From Triparma columacea (taxonomy: Eukaryota; Sar; Bolidophyceae; Parmales; Triparmaceae), in the NCBI GenBank assembly GCA_030267965.1, contig BRYA01000689.1:1097-53818 (forward strand): a stretch of 52,722 nucleotides of DNA, in the 5' to 3' direction. Position numbers and translations under genes: made by a program. This document shows, piece after piece, positions 1 to 11,003 of this stretch. Every line of letters begins with the position of its first letter. Positions within the stretch are counted from its first letter, which is position 1. The notes beneath the pieces were generated by a model that was given only the letters and a program-made list of their open reading frames with translations, had not been told where the DNA came from and did no database searches.

Positions 1-691
1 AGCCATCGAGGTTTGTCACGCCGGCGGGAGTGGCGGGGGAGGCTGCAGAGGGGCCAAGCCCGGGGGAACTATTCGGCATGGCACCGTCATTGAGGACACC
101 CTTGGATGGACTCTTTGGGATGGGTGGTGGCATCATCAAAGTGTCCATGGAGGACGATGTTATGGGCGATGTGCTGGGCTTTGGGGAGGTTGCGGTCTTC
201 TTGGAACCGAGGGCAGAGAGGAACCTCTTCTGCTTGGAGGTCCTGGATTTGTTTGCTAGGGTTAAGGGGGGAGAAGGGCGGGAGGGGTTAGGAAACTGGA
301 AGAGGGGAGAGGGTCGAGACATACACACTCTTAACCCTCTTAGGATCCGCTATCTGAACAAGTCGTTCCCTTGCCGCTTGATCTAAGGCCCAGTGAAGCA
401 CAAACTTGGCACCCATCTCCCCAAATCCTCTGCAGCTCCCCTAGCATTAAGCACCCAGAAGCACTCACGTTCCACCTCTTCGCCGCTTCCTCCGAAAGAA
501 GCCCCGCCGACCCTCATCAGGCCATGTAAATTGGCTGTGCTCGGGCTTATTCTGCTGTCTATTCTCTTCTGATTAAGAGCTTTCGATGAGAGTCCCATTG
601 ACATGGAATTTTGAGGGTATGGAGACCTCTCTTCCTTTGTCCGTTTGATGGGAGGTCGTCTGGGTGACGGCGTTGGTTTGTTCGACGACAT
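1..691 (-). CDS. Hypothetical protein, C-terminus cut by the window edge
   Basis: I do not recognise this protein. My model has three exons read from 691 down: 691-469, 427-329 and 255-1. The first intron (468-428, 41 bp) starts GTGAGT and ends GCAGAG; the second (328-256, 73 bp) starts GTGTGT and ends CCTAG. With these joins the frame stays open to position 1, so the C-terminus lies outside. The first 70 residues are basic and Ser/Pro-rich. Exon 2 encodes a more ordered stretch containing MGAKFVLHWALDQAARERL, and exon 3 is Ser/Pro/Lys-rich and probably disordered. Without splicing the frame stops at 383. A competing + strand reading at 30-386 is less convincing because the - model keeps a long frame through two splice-like joins. 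The next gene diverges from it. Confidence 0.45.
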
Positions 692-1100
692 ATCTTAGCG
701 TAGGTTGGAGTAATGACGGAGAGAAATATAACTCAGCCCAACACAACTGTGCTCTGCTGCTTCACTGCTGCCTTCATTTGGGATTGCCCTTGGTTTTTCT
801 TTGGAGGTGGGTTTCTCCTCGTAAAGTCGCCAGCGGGGATTCAGCTTATAGGCACCCCCCCCCAACCCTTCTATTGCAACCTGCCTGCCGCAACGCCTTG
901 CCGTAACGTTTGTCAAACGCCCGAAATTGTAAAGCAACTCCTATCTCAAAGGACTTCTTTGCGCTCCTTTTGGTCAACAACGAAGCCTCAACCCTCGTCG
1001 GTGTCGGACTACCATATCGTAAAAAAATAAGAAAGTATCCTTCCTCCGAACCCTTTCTTCTTCTCAATTTGAGGTGAGTCAACAATCCAGGGTGAGAAAA
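692..1100. other. Divergent intergenic spacer
   Basis: This spacer of about 409 bp lies between the start codons of the - strand unknown gene and the + strand Tudor-like gene. Short frames exist on both strands but none has a recognisable motif. It presumably holds both promoters and both 5' untranslated regions. A GTGAGT at 1074 could be the donor of an intron in the leader, but no clear matching acceptor follows. Confidence 0.5.
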
Positions 1101-2205
1101 ATGATCGTCACAGGGTCTCATTTTGAACCGTTTGAAGTCTGTAATAAAATGTCTACAAGCAGCCGTAAATCGTTCTCTTTGTTCTCCGACGTTTTTGGAT
1201 GCAGTACCATTGATGGATGTGCACCTCTCGAGAAGGGCAGCGCCACTCTTCTGTCTCCCACCAAGGCGAACCCCATCGTCGATTTCGCTGTTGGTGAGGA
1301 GGTGACCTGCCTGCATGATGACATGGAAGAGTGGTACCATGCTAAGATTGTCGGTGTAAATTCCGACGGTACTGTGGACGTGGAGTACATGGACGGTGAG
1401 GTTGAGATAAATAAGACTTCAGACAACATCTTCAGAGGTGCTCTGTCAATGGATCAGGTCCGAGTCGGTATGGAGGTTCGCACCGGGTGCCGCGACTTGG
1501 AGACGAACATCACGCTTCCTGCTACCATGTCCACGCCCAACGTGCTCGACTTCAACCTCGCTGGTCTCCACGGCAAGAAGGATTTGTGCTGCGTTGGTCT
1601 CTTTGTTTCCAACGCCCATCTATCCCGCCACTTCACCAAGTACGTCGGCATGAACGAGGTGCAGATGGCTGGGAGCGATGAGTTTATCTCCGTTCTAGAG
1701 AGTGGGGACGTAACCAAGTGCGCCCTGGTCAAGTTCTGCGGCAAGGTCAAGAGCAAGGTGAGAATGGAAGGAATCTTCTTGCGTGCAAGCGAAGCTGTTC
1801 TTCAAATACCATTTCTAATTGCCCCCCTAATATACGTGCCCCTCCTAAATCCCTTTGCTCTTGTCCTCTGCCCCGTCACTGCAGGACGTAATGAAGAAGT
1901 TTTTCCCTCAGCTTGACCCAACGAAGGAGTTTGCTGCCAAGCTGATGGCCGCGCTCCCCAAGTCCGTGCCCTCAGGCTCGAGCTTGTCGGTCGCCTTCAT
2001 GGGAAAGAAGGGTGGCGTAGAGATTGGTTTTGACCAGCGTGGAGACAAGGAGAACAACAGGACCTTTACCCTGAGCGCTGAGGGCGCTGAGGAGCTCGGT
2101 GGCGTTCTCCAGATCATGAGGGGCATGATTGGAACAATCGATGACGAAGATTATGCGACAGTGAAGGCCAAGCTTCTCGCCCGCATCCCTGAGATGTTGA
2201 GGTAG
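1101..2205 (+). CDS. Tudor-like domain protein with a conserved C-terminal domain
   Basis: Two exons, 1101-1757 and 1885-2205, give 325 residues. The intron (1758-1884) starts GTGAGA, ends CACTGCAG and is phase 0. Residues about 63-112 form a Tudor/agenet-like fold (VGEEVTCLHDDMEEWYHAKI, then DGTVDVEYMDGE). Such domains usually bind methylated Lys or Arg or act as scaffolds. Residues about 130-325 (GLHGKKDLCCVGLFVSN through GVLQIMRGMIG) weakly resemble a chalcone-isomerase-like fold; that is a guess from the alternation of strands and helices. The first ATG after the upstream stop is 1101. An in-frame ATG at 1149 with A at -3 is an equally plausible start. The C-terminal part is strongly coding in composition. 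Confidence 0.75.
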
Positions 2206-2396
2206 GTTCCTGACGAACGAACGAATGAATGGAATGGATAAATGGAACTTGTGAGCCCAAAGAGCTGAGATCATTAAAATTGCGGTTAGCTCGGGGGCTG
2301 GTGACTGCGCAGGAAATCCTAACGAAGACTATTTTTAGTTTCAAACAACAGTACAGTCCATTCCTTCCATCCTCTTCCTCCCCTCCTCACAATCCC

Positions 2397-4706
2397 TCAA
2401 TCTCTGGTTGGGCTACCTCTGCCACTACCTCCGCCACTACCTCCGCCCCTACTGCTATTTTCTCTGAAGCTAGCTCTCATAGTCCTGTCCCCGCCGTCTG
2501 AGTCGGGACTTACGCTTGTGCCTCGGCTCCTGGTCCTACCTTGGCTCATACTCCTGCTCCTCATACTCCTGCTCCTGCTTCTACTTCTTGACCTTTCCCT
2601 CTTTTGGGCCTTATACTCTTTCTCCCAGTACTCTATCACCTCGTACCAATGGTTCGTCTCCTTTATAGTCGGGACTTCGAACACGTACTTAAGCCTATTG
2701 CTGCTTGCAATGTCAGTGCTCTTGAGGCTGAACTGCTTCAAACAGTGCTGTTCGGTCTGCTGCCTCATGAGCTCCCTCTTGCTGTCCGCGTGACTCATGA
2801 GCTTCTTCTTCTCTAGCTTGCCTCGCTTCGGGGAGGTGGTAGTCTGCTTTTTCCTACTCTTCACATGTATTCTCCCCTGCGTCTTGACCTTGGAAACCGA
2901 AAGGTTCTCGAGAGGGCAGGTAAGTTTTGGATGCCTGTCGCCAAACCTCCTGTACATGCTAAGCTCGCCGTTTGCAATAACTCCCCAGTAGTTCATCTTC
3001 TGGGTCATCTTGGAAATATTGTGCGTTCCGGTGCTGCTCTTTGTCATGGCGCTCAGCAAGTCGGAATGAGGGCCCTCAATGGGTCCGCAGACAGCGTGAA
3101 GTGAGCACAGCGGCTTTATCTCAATGGTAAGCATCCCCTGCGGAGCCACCTTCTCGTATGCAATGTCGGCCTGCTGCGTGTTGTTGTTCTTGATGACGTA
3201 CTGCAAGTCTTCCAAGTCCACGTCAAACTTGCCTCCCTTCAGCCACAAATCTTCTTGTCCCAGAGGTATGGCGCACTGCCCCAGGAACTGGTCCCTCATC
3301 TCGTCCTCGTCTAGAGCTGTGAAGACAAGGGTGGAGTTCCCAGAGCAGCCCGGAATGAGGAAGTTTTGCGGTTCCCACTCGCAATCAAGGGTTTCCCGCT
3401 TAACGCTCGTATCGAAGCGGAGCACCTGATCGCGATGGTGCGTATCGTGAACGGTCACCACCACGTAAGGGTCGGCCGTTGCATGGTCCCTGTTGACGCT
3501 AGGCATATTCTGAGCCGCTAAGACGTTTACAATCATTGGCCTCTTCAAGCTCCTGCGGTACATTTTGAACTTTCTGTGCTCCACGTAGCAGCGAATCATC
3601 GACTGAAACTTGACGATTGCCTTCCTGTACCTCCGGTACCGAAATCGTTGCAAGAAACCCCGGAGCACCCTACCTATTAGCAAAGCATTGTACTGCTCGT
3701 TCTCGGCCTGCCAGAGCCGCCTCTGCTCCTCGTGGAACCAACGCTGGTCCTCGTCCTGATCTACAGAGCAGAACTCACAAACGTAAGGGTTCATCTTCGC
3801 CATCATCTCCAAAGGCGGTGAGTTTGAGCGACCGGCCGTGTAGCCAGAGATTTTAACCTCCTTTTTATGTTGTGCCAATTCCTGTTCTGCCTCCCCAGAG
3901 CGAATGCACGACATGTAATTATGGAATTCCTTCTTCGTCAAGCAGGACTCGTGGATGACGATATTACAGTACTTGCACGTGACGTCAGCCCCTGGACACG
4001 GAAGCAAGCAGCGATCGCAAAGGTACCTTCGTCGCCCCTCCCAGGTGGCAATTGGTTTGGGAGACTCCAGGTTCGTAAGCGTCTTCTGCAGGGGCTTCAA
4101 CTTCATGCGCTCTCTCACGCGCCGGCGAATCCACATTGCCATTTTTTTCGTGGCCATCGCGTGGTGCCACTTTGTCTGGGCCTCGTCCCTCATGTCCTCC
4201 TTGGTCTGCTGCTGTCTCGCAACTTTCTCATATCGCGCTCTGTACGTGCCCTGGCATTCGCTGACAGCGTATTCACTTTCGCGGCTCATTTCCATCAGGG
4301 TGGATGCCCCAGTCGCCGGGGCGGGCATCCCTGGAATAGGACCAATGTCGTCCTGCTGAGGGGAGAGGAAGCCTGCACTTGTCCTGCTCGCCCTACTGCT
4401 TCGATTGCTCCTCCTGCCCCGGCTCGCGTAGCTAGTAGCCGAGTTGCGAAAGGAGCGAGACGCCGCTGAAGGCGAGGCTTGAGGAGAATTGGACATTAGC
4501 TGGAGAGACTGTTGTGGAAGATGGGCACTGGTATTGAGGGTTGAAGGGGGAGTAAAGTACGAGGCGTGATGGGTAGGGGTGGAGCGGAGTTCAGATGGTG
4601 AGCAGAGATTAGAGTGAGAGGTCGCGGTCACTTCTCTTCCCTGCTCTTGTTTATTTGCCAGATTCGCAAGAAGCTGGGCCAGGTACGATTTCTGCTGAAA
4701 AGACAT
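2397..4706 (-). CDS. Zinc-finger/IQ/C2/PH protein with an RS-rich tail
   Basis: A single 769-codon reading frame. The first 200 residues are Ser-rich, then a short coiled segment. About 229-268 is a Cys/His zinc module (CDRCLLPC, TCKYCNIVIHESC, ending MSC) like C1 or PHD fingers, with a further CEFC pair near 309. About 340-385 has two IQ-like basic helices (LIGRVLRGFLQRFRYRRY, VKFQSMIRCYVEHRKF), which would bind calmodulin. About 390-500 is a C2 domain with the ADPYVVVTV core and the Asp cluster DEDEMRD. About 545-690 is a PH-like domain (MNYWGVIANGELSMYRRF ... TNHWYEVIEYWEKEY) split by a Lys-rich insert. The last 70 residues are Arg-Ser repeats. It is probably a calcium- and lipid-responsive membrane adaptor; the RS tail, typical of splicing factors, is odd here. 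Its ATG lies 17 bp from that of the divergent Sec14-like gene. Confidence 0.8.
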   Translation of the reverse strand: MSFQQKSYLAQLLANLANKQEQGREVTATSHSNLCSPSELRSTPTHHASYFTPPSTLNTSAHLPQQSLQLMSNSPQASPSAASRSFRNSATSYASRGRRSNRSSRASRTSAGFLSPQQDDIGPIPGMPAPATGASTLMEMSRESEYAVSECQGTYRARYEKVARQQQTKEDMRDEAQTKWHHAMATKKMAMWIRRRVRERMKLKPLQKTLTNLESPKPIATWEGRRRYLCDRCLLPCPGADVTCKYCNIVIHESCLTKKEFHNYMSCIRSGEAEQELAQHKKEVKISGYTAGRSNSPPLEMMAKMNPYVCEFCSVDQDEDQRWFHEEQRRLWQAENEQYNALLIGRVLRGFLQRFRYRRYRKAIVKFQSMIRCYVEHRKFKMYRRSLKRPMIVNVLAAQNMPSVNRDHATADPYVVVTVHDTHHRDQVLRFDTSVKRETLDCEWEPQNFLIPGCSGNSTLVFTALDEDEMRDQFLGQCAIPLGQEDLWLKGGKFDVDLEDLQYVIKNNNTQQADIAYEKVAPQGMLTIEIKPLCSLHAVCGPIEGPHSDLLSAMTKSSTGTHNISKMTQKMNYWGVIANGELSMYRRFGDRHPKLTCPLENLSVSKVKTQGRIHVKSRKKQTTTSPKRGKLEKKKLMSHADSKRELMRQQTEQHCLKQFSLKSTDIASSNRLKYVFEVPTIKETNHWYEVIEYWEKEYKAQKRERSRSRSRSRSMRSRSMSQGRTRSRGTSVSPDSDGGDRTMRASFRENSSRGGGSGGGSGRGSPTRD

Positions 4707-4723
4707 TCAGTTGGGGGGAGATC

Positions 4724-7567
4724 ATGGAGGCAAGCAGCGACATGGATCGATCGCGTCATGGTGCAAGCTCTAGTCCCAAATTCCAAGGTCCCCTGACGCG
4801 CTTGTCTGTGTCTACTTCGGTCAATTCAAGGATTTCTCCTCCTCTAAGCGGCTCCAAGATGTCTCCTAAAGGTGCTGACAGTCCTAGTGAGTTCATGTCT
4901 CCTTCAAATGTGCATGCGTGGTCGGGAATTGTGGACCCTGAGCGGCAGGGGATCCTCAGTGGTACTAACGATGCTAACGATAGCACTGTGAGGTATGGGG
5001 ACAAGATCCGGCTGTTTTCGAGATCCAAGTACATTGAGGATGAGAGCAACTTGGAGGGGGGCTACGTTGGGTACTACTTTAGGAGCAGGAAGGGGGCCAA
5101 GGGCGAGGAGGGGCTCATTTTGAACGGCAAGGAAACACAGCTGGCAGTTCTCAGCCCTGCAGGACCAGAGAAGGAGATTCTCTATCATGAGGTAAGGCGA
5201 GGAGGAAGGCGACAGATCCTCTATAATCTAATTATTAACTGCCTTCGTTTCTTCTCCCATAGTCGCACTTTCACATCATTGATCCAAATGGTGTTAAGCA
5301 AGATGGGGACATTGTGAGGTATGGGGAGGAGTTCGTACTCGTGGATGACTATGGTATGAGCTGGAACCACTCTGCCGGTGGTATGACCAACTATCTGGGC
5401 TTCAAAAAGGTTGGAATGCCGGGGGAGCTCTGCCTGACGTTCAGAAAACCTGGGGCACCGCAGGGGGAAGGGACACACGCGGGTGACGGTACTGAGAAGC
5501 ACTCAAGCCCACTGGTGATGCCGAGTCCTCGGAACGGTGTTCGAAAGCGTGGCGGGAGTGCTTCGCCGCATCCCGGAAGCCGCTCTCCCAATAGGTTTCA
5601 AGGAGGTGCCAAGGGGATTCGGAGGATTGTCAACACAGGGAATCCCCCAGTGAAGTTCTACACAGACCATGTGGAACTTATCGTCACTAGAAGTCTCAGG
5701 ATGAACAAAAAGATCGGGAACCCGATAAGCAACTTCAAGAGAGGCACAAGTAGGGTTCTTGGGGGCTACTTGACGTGCGAAAAGGTAGGATTTCCACTAG
5801 ACTTCAAAATCCATAGGGCTCCCCCTTCGATCCTCACTGCGACCACATTCTCGTACCATGACTCCATGCGAATGCATTCCTTCCATAACATCAACTGGGG
5901 CGAGGAAATTGAGCTCACCGTCCCACTGGACGTCAACCTTGTTGCAACTCAGCCAGTCCTTAGCGTGACTCTAAGCAACGGGCAGTACGCCATGTTCAAC
6001 CAGTCAGAAATTCTGAAGCAGCCGGGGAAAGCTTTCTGGGTCGACGTAATGGGTGCCCCGATGGGGGAGCCCAGCAGGCTCCTTTGCCAGTTTGACTGCT
6101 TCTCTGGAAACGACAAGCTGTCGTCGCTCTCTATCGTCAAATCCAACAGGCGCTTTTTTCTCGTTACCTGGGCATCCGCTTTTATCCTTTTTCTCTCAGC
6201 ACTTGGGGGGTTCTTTGTGAGCAGAAATAAATTTGTTTACGTCAACCCCGCGTACGACAGCGGGCTGAGTGCAGGGAACGAAGGGGTTTGGTCGTACTAT
6301 ACTTCAGGTATCATTAGTAACGATAGCATTAGCCGCATAGAAGGAGGTGAGAGGAGGGAGGGGAGGGAAGGGAAAGAGCACATGCAGTGCGATATTGTGA
6401 GACAGTAAACTCATCCGCGCACACACTAATCCCGTTCAGTTTGCGGCACTGGAGAAGCCTGCGCAGACGAGAAGTACCTTTGGTCAACCACTTCCATCGT
6501 GGTATCTTGCGTGATTGGAGGCATCACTAGCCTCCTGGTTGCGACAGGGATGATATTCTACATGTTTGGCAATAGAGTCTTCATGTTACAATTCATCGAC
6601 AAGATTGGAAGGAGAGAGTGGCAGGAGAATAGGAAAAAGCACTTGGCACCCTTTGTAGCGGTCCTCCTGGGTTGGGAGACGGGTTTGGCAAAGGTAAGTG
6701 AACAACGAGAGAGTGAGTGGTCATGGCAGAAAATTTCCTAACAAGTACTCCCTACAGGATGCCGGCAAAACTCCCATGAAGAAAGGAAAGTTCTCGTACC
6801 CTGACAAGTACGGTGCTATTGATCCAACTACGGGCCTCCCCCCCCTCCCAGAGCGCTTCCTCATCGCTGAAGAGCACGACAAAGACAAGGCGCTGGAGAG
6901 GTGGAGGGACACGTTGAGATGGCGGCATGAGAAGAAAGCGGACGACGTACTCAACGTTCCTCACCCAAAGTTCGACGCCATCAAGAGGTACTATCCGTCT
7001 TACTACCACTGCCGAGACAAAATGGGGAACATGGTCTACATCGAGAAACCCGGGGGAGTCGTGCTAAGTAGGATAAAAAAGAATGGAATCACTGTCAGTA
7101 AGCTCATCTGGCACTACATGTACTGCATCGAGTACCTTTGGCAGATTTTCTCACCTCTAGAAACGGACCGGCTCACCACCATCCTCGATCTCAAGGGCGT
7201 CTCGATATTAATGGTCGTCGGAGATGTCAGAAACTTCATTAAGGGGTGCATTAGTATGACGAGTACGCACTATCCCGCCAGGGGTCACAAGGTCTTTATC
7301 GTAAACGCCCCCTCTTGGCTGAACCGGATTTGGAGTTGGATCAAGCCCATGCTCAATGCCCAAATGGAGGAAAAGCTCAAGATTCTAACGGCAGGCCAAA
7401 AGCAGACGGCGGAGCTCCTCAAGGCTATCGACGAAGTCAACCTCCCCGTGGAGTACGGTGGGAAAAACGAGACGGTATGTGGAGAGAGCAAATATGACAA
7501 GGAGCTTAGGGGGTGGGTTTTAAAGGTGCTCGAGAAGGAGGGCATGGAAATGGAAACGTGGGTGTAG
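4724..7567 (+). CDS. Membrane-anchored CRAL-TRIO (Sec14-like) lipid-transfer protein
   Basis: Four exons, 4724-5191, 5263-6346, 6440-6693 and 6758-7567, give 871 residues; intron phases are 0, 1, 0. The N-terminal half contains about four beta-rich modules, several opening with a VRYGD/VRYGEE-type strand (near residues 110, 170, 300 and 390). Two hydrophobic segments follow at about 452-474 (FLVTWASAFILFLSALGGFF) and 537-560 (VSCVIGGITSLLVATGMIFY). The last 270 residues are a CRAL-TRIO domain: an N-terminal helical part (FLIAEEHDKDKALERWRDTL), then YYPSYYHCRDKMGNMVYIEK, TTILDLKGVSILMV and HKVFIVNAPSWLNRIWSWIK. Known relatives shuttle phosphoinositides or other lipids. I infer a lumenal or extracellular beta region and a cytosolic Sec14 domain. 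The loop between the two hydrophobic segments is small and Gly-rich, with CGTGEAC. The start is the first ATG; the next is 4742. Confidence 0.85.
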
Positions 7568-7780
7568 AGGGTAGTATGGGAGAGGGGGTGGAGCAGGGAG
7601 GGGGGAGGGGGGGTAATGAGCAAAAAGTTTTATGACGTCGTGGTTACCACGCTGGTTAAGAACGCGAGCAGGAAGAAGGGTGGGGGGGGCATAGATATTA
7701 ATTTGACTGCCTGCTTTCTCAATATAGACATTGTATTATTGTTAGGGTTATTGTATCTTTTCAAACAGTTACGTGCTTCG

Positions 7781-9595
7781 TCACTTTGCTACTGACAGAA
7801 GTATTAAACAGGAGATCATCAGAGTGACAAATATCTTCGCTACAAAGCTCTTTGAGAGGTTCCCGAAGAACCTCCACCGATCCTTCGTCGTCTTTGCACC
7901 TGTACGTAGGCTCCAATACTTAGAGTGAAAGACACCCAAGCCTCCAAAAACTTCCATGAAGACGCAGTAGAAGTCCAGTATGACTTCCGGGCCTACTTGA
8001 AATGAGACGATCGAAAAGATTTGTGATCTATCCACAGCTTGACTTGCCTCGAGGTTTAATGCGCCCGTAGGGACAGCGAAAATCAGGATTGCCACAGCTG
8101 CAGCACAAGACAAATATTCCACAACCATATCATTATTTCCATCCTGTGCGCGTAGCATTCCCCTCTTCCTGTAAGCAACCTTTTCCTCTTCCGTCCATTT
8201 CCCTCCTTTTCGCAAACCATCCTTTAGGTAGTTGTTGAAAAAGAAGACCCTAACGCCCATCTCTAAAATGCATCCGAACAGCGACATGAGCTGTGCAATC
8301 TGCTGGGAAGGGATAGATAGCTGGAGGACCCTACAGAGCAACGCTGTAGAAAACTCATATGCGAAAAGGATGACATCGGCAATCCAGACACTAAGCCCAT
8401 CGCCTACGAACTCGATAAGTTTGATTTCACCCTTGTTGCCCGTGACTTTCACCAAGAGAGCAAACACAGAGATTGCCGCTTTCCATGCGTCAGTGCCATA
8501 CGCATTGTATAGCGCAAATATGAGGGACGTGTACACAACAATTATTACGCAGATAAAGAGAACGGGGAGGGCAGCGATCACGGCAGCTTTCAGTCGTTGT
8601 TTCTTTGTCTTCTTCGTCTTTACTTTCACCATCTCTCCGTTGTCAGAGGCAACTTTGTCACGGGTTCTTTTTACAGCCAATTGCATCAAATCTCCAATGC
8701 CTTTACCCATGAGATCAGGAACAGAGGAACTGCATGCCCCCATAAAGACGCACATAATGACAACTAGTATGTCACTCCCTAGACTTTTGCCACCGCAAGC
8801 GTAATAAACAGTTGGCAAAAACGCCGGAATTGCCATGAGGAGGAAGAACCTGGAATAGAAAACCAACGGCACGCCCTTCTCAACCCCAAATAAACAGACC
8901 GCATTCGCGCTCGCCCAAGAAAATGCGCATACTAAACTGAGAAATTGCTTTGTCCGTCTTTCTCTCTCGTCAGAATAAATATCCACAAACTCTTCTCGAC
9001 CGTAATCCTCGATCGTCGAGTTAGTTCCAAATTGAAGTACAGCAGCGTCTCGGATAGAAACTCCTCTTAGAAAATTCCGAAATACGTAGATTACCCCTGC
9101 TGTAACGACGCATAGCAAAGCAGATATGAGCAACATGACTCCGATATTCCATGTTGTCTGAACGAGCGCTTCCTTGGGTGTGATGTCTAAGTTATGTGCT
9201 TCCTCGCCCTCCTCGAAGCCGCTCTTAATTGCAGCCTTATCGGCGTCCATCCTCTTGCCTAGCTTCAACAAAGAATCAAGAATGTCTTTTGCCTGTGTTG
9301 CTCCCCTCCTGACACCAGGTGCTTCGACCGATGTCAGCGCTCTCTCGGTCCCATGACTAGCCTCTTCTTCCTCTTTCACCTCCCGCTTGCCCCTTTCCTC
9401 CAACTCCTGTAGACAAGAGATAGCGAGGATGGACAAACCACTGGGGGTGTCCTCTCCATCAGCAAAGGCCTTGATTTGAGCGAGGCCGTGATGGGAGACT
9501 GTGCCGAGCACTCCGGACATTGCCTTACGGAAGTCATCAAGGATGTCGGCAGTGGGGTCGGCAGTGGGGGCTTTGAGAGCCGAAGATTTGTCCAT
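7781..9595 (-). CDS. Multipass membrane protein of unknown function
   Basis: A single 604-codon frame from the ATG at 9595 (MDKSSALK). The frame stays open 12 bases upstream to a TTG, which I do not take as the start. The first 140 residues are hydrophilic and acidic (EVKEEEEASHG). The rest holds roughly nine to eleven hydrophobic helices, for example NIGVMLLISALLCVVTAGVI, GSDILVVIMCVFMGACSSSV and FVAKIFVTLMISCLILLSVA, with a basic loop (KVKTKKTKKQRLK) in the middle. It ends almost directly after the last helix. I recognise no transporter signature, so no substrate can be named. Its 3' end converges with the Sec14-like gene, 213 bp apart. Confidence 0.75.
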   Translation of the reverse strand: MDKSSALKAPTADPTADILDDFRKAMSGVLGTVSHHGLAQIKAFADGEDTPSGLSILAISCLQELEERGKREVKEEEEASHGTERALTSVEAPGVRRGATQAKDILDSLLKLGKRMDADKAAIKSGFEEGEEAHNLDITPKEALVQTTWNIGVMLLISALLCVVTAGVIYVFRNFLRGVSIRDAAVLQFGTNSTIEDYGREEFVDIYSDERERRTKQFLSLVCAFSWASANAVCLFGVEKGVPLVFYSRFFLLMAIPAFLPTVYYACGGKSLGSDILVVIMCVFMGACSSSVPDLMGKGIGDLMQLAVKRTRDKVASDNGEMVKVKTKKTKKQRLKAAVIAALPVLFICVIIVVYTSLIFALYNAYGTDAWKAAISVFALLVKVTGNKGEIKLIEFVGDGLSVWIADVILFAYEFSTALLCRVLQLSIPSQQIAQLMSLFGCILEMGVRVFFFNNYLKDGLRKGGKWTEEEKVAYRKRGMLRAQDGNNDMVVEYLSCAAAVAILIFAVPTGALNLEASQAVDRSQIFSIVSFQVGPEVILDFYCVFMEVFGGLGVFHSKYWSLRTGAKTTKDRWRFFGNLSKSFVAKIFVTLMISCLILLSVAK

Positions 9596-9882
9596 GATAA
9601 ATGCCAAAGGCGATCGGTTGAGAGTGAGGTTGAGAATTTAAGGCACTTGAAATTACTAGACGGGTGTTGTATAGTAGACAGTTGCCCCTAAAGGTAAGAT
9701 TTATAGGAATAGGCGCCTAAAGTGTATGGGGAAGATGAAATAAATGAGTAAGGGCTCAATGCTACAAAACCCCGAACCTAACATACGGACATTGTCCGAA
9801 GCCTGAATTAAATTATTTCGGACTGAATACAGATCCGTGGGTGTTTGGTGATGAAGAAACAAAGAATTCGTTGCTTTTTGAG

Positions 9883-10897
9883 ATGAAGTTGGTGAGTTTT
9901 GTTGATAATTTACTTGGACGGGATGTTCCTTGACATTTGTCTCTGGAAGCCTTACTTTTTAAAAACCGAAAAACCTCCATTCTCTTTTTTTAGTGGCGCT
10001 TCCTATCGCTTGGTCGGAACCTTGAAGTCAAGAACTCTAACTCCCATAAACCAACAGATTGATGTTGTCGCAGCTGCTGCTCTTATTGCACCGGTCTATG
10101 GCTGCAAGTGGGCCGGACTTGCGAGGAAACTCGTTGGGGAAATGGATGAGATGGATTCACGAAAGGCTGCATCTGTTGTTGAAAGAACTCCCAATCCAAT
10201 GAAGGAGTCAGATCTCCCATATTATCACTATGATTCTATCGGGGACTTCGAGATGAGGTGGGGCTTCGAGGGTGAGGGAAAGGAGGAGCGAGTGGATCTC
10301 GAGTTCACCCTCTACTCTGACATCTTCGTTGGGATTGGTTTCGATTGCACTAGCTCAAAAATGTGCGACATGGTGGTTGGCAATGGTGGGGGGAGGAATT
10401 CCGCGTTCGTCGAAGATTACTTCGAGGTCGAGGGAGACCGCGAGCCCCACACTGACGAGGAGCTTGGAGGAACGAATGATCTTGAGGTTGTCGAGTTGAA
10501 GTATGAGAACTATGCGAGCGTGCTGAGGTTCAAGAGGAAGCTCGACACGGGGGATAAGTGGGATGCCGTCATCAAGAAGGGTTACATGGATTTGGTTTAT
10601 GCGTGGTGCGAGGAGCCCTTTTGCGTGGACACGCATAGTGCCCACGCTCCGGGCAGCTGGAACATCATCTCCGTCGACATGAGCGGGACAAACTCGAAGG
10701 TCGCAAAGGAGGTTGCAATGGGTAGGGGTAAGGGAGGTAGCGACGATGCCGATTGCAGATCCGGCAGTGAGGACCTTTGCTCGTGCAGTCAGTTAATGAA
10801 AAGGGGTGTTATTCCGTCATTTGATGAGTGCACGCAGGAGGCTGCCGTCGACTACTGTAAGCAGCACGGAGCTTGCGGGGATGTTTCAACGTACTAG
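9883..10897 (+). CDS. Secreted DOMON-like domain protein
   Basis: Exon 1 is only nine bases (9883-9891, MKL). The intron 9892-10057 starts GTGAGT and ends CCAACAG, phase 0; exon 2 runs 10058-10897. The join yields an N-terminus MKLIDVVAAAALIAPVYG, a good signal peptide, while the unspliced frame lacks an ATG start. The total is 282 residues. Residues about 60-230 fit a DOMON fold: VDLEFTLYSDIFVGIGFD, then ASVLRFKRKLDTGDKWDAVI, then MDLVYAWCE and DTHSAHAPGSWN. DOMON domains bind haem or sugar in secreted or membrane redox proteins. The C-terminal 60 residues are Cys-rich (CRSGSEDLCSCSQL ... VDYCKQHGACGD), suggesting a disulfide-bonded module. No transmembrane helix follows, so I infer secretion. 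Confidence 0.7.
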
Positions 10898-11003
10898 AAT
10901 TGGGGGGGGGTGTCAAGGACGAAAGTGAACAAGGATAAGTTGAATCAGAATTGAATTATGTTGGGTACTGATACAATATACAACTAAGGCCGGCTCTTCC
11001 TCC

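Noticed and set aside
30..386. + strand frame at the left edge
   Set aside because: The - strand model gives a longer frame through two splice-like introns and fits the divergent layout. The + frame has no family features.
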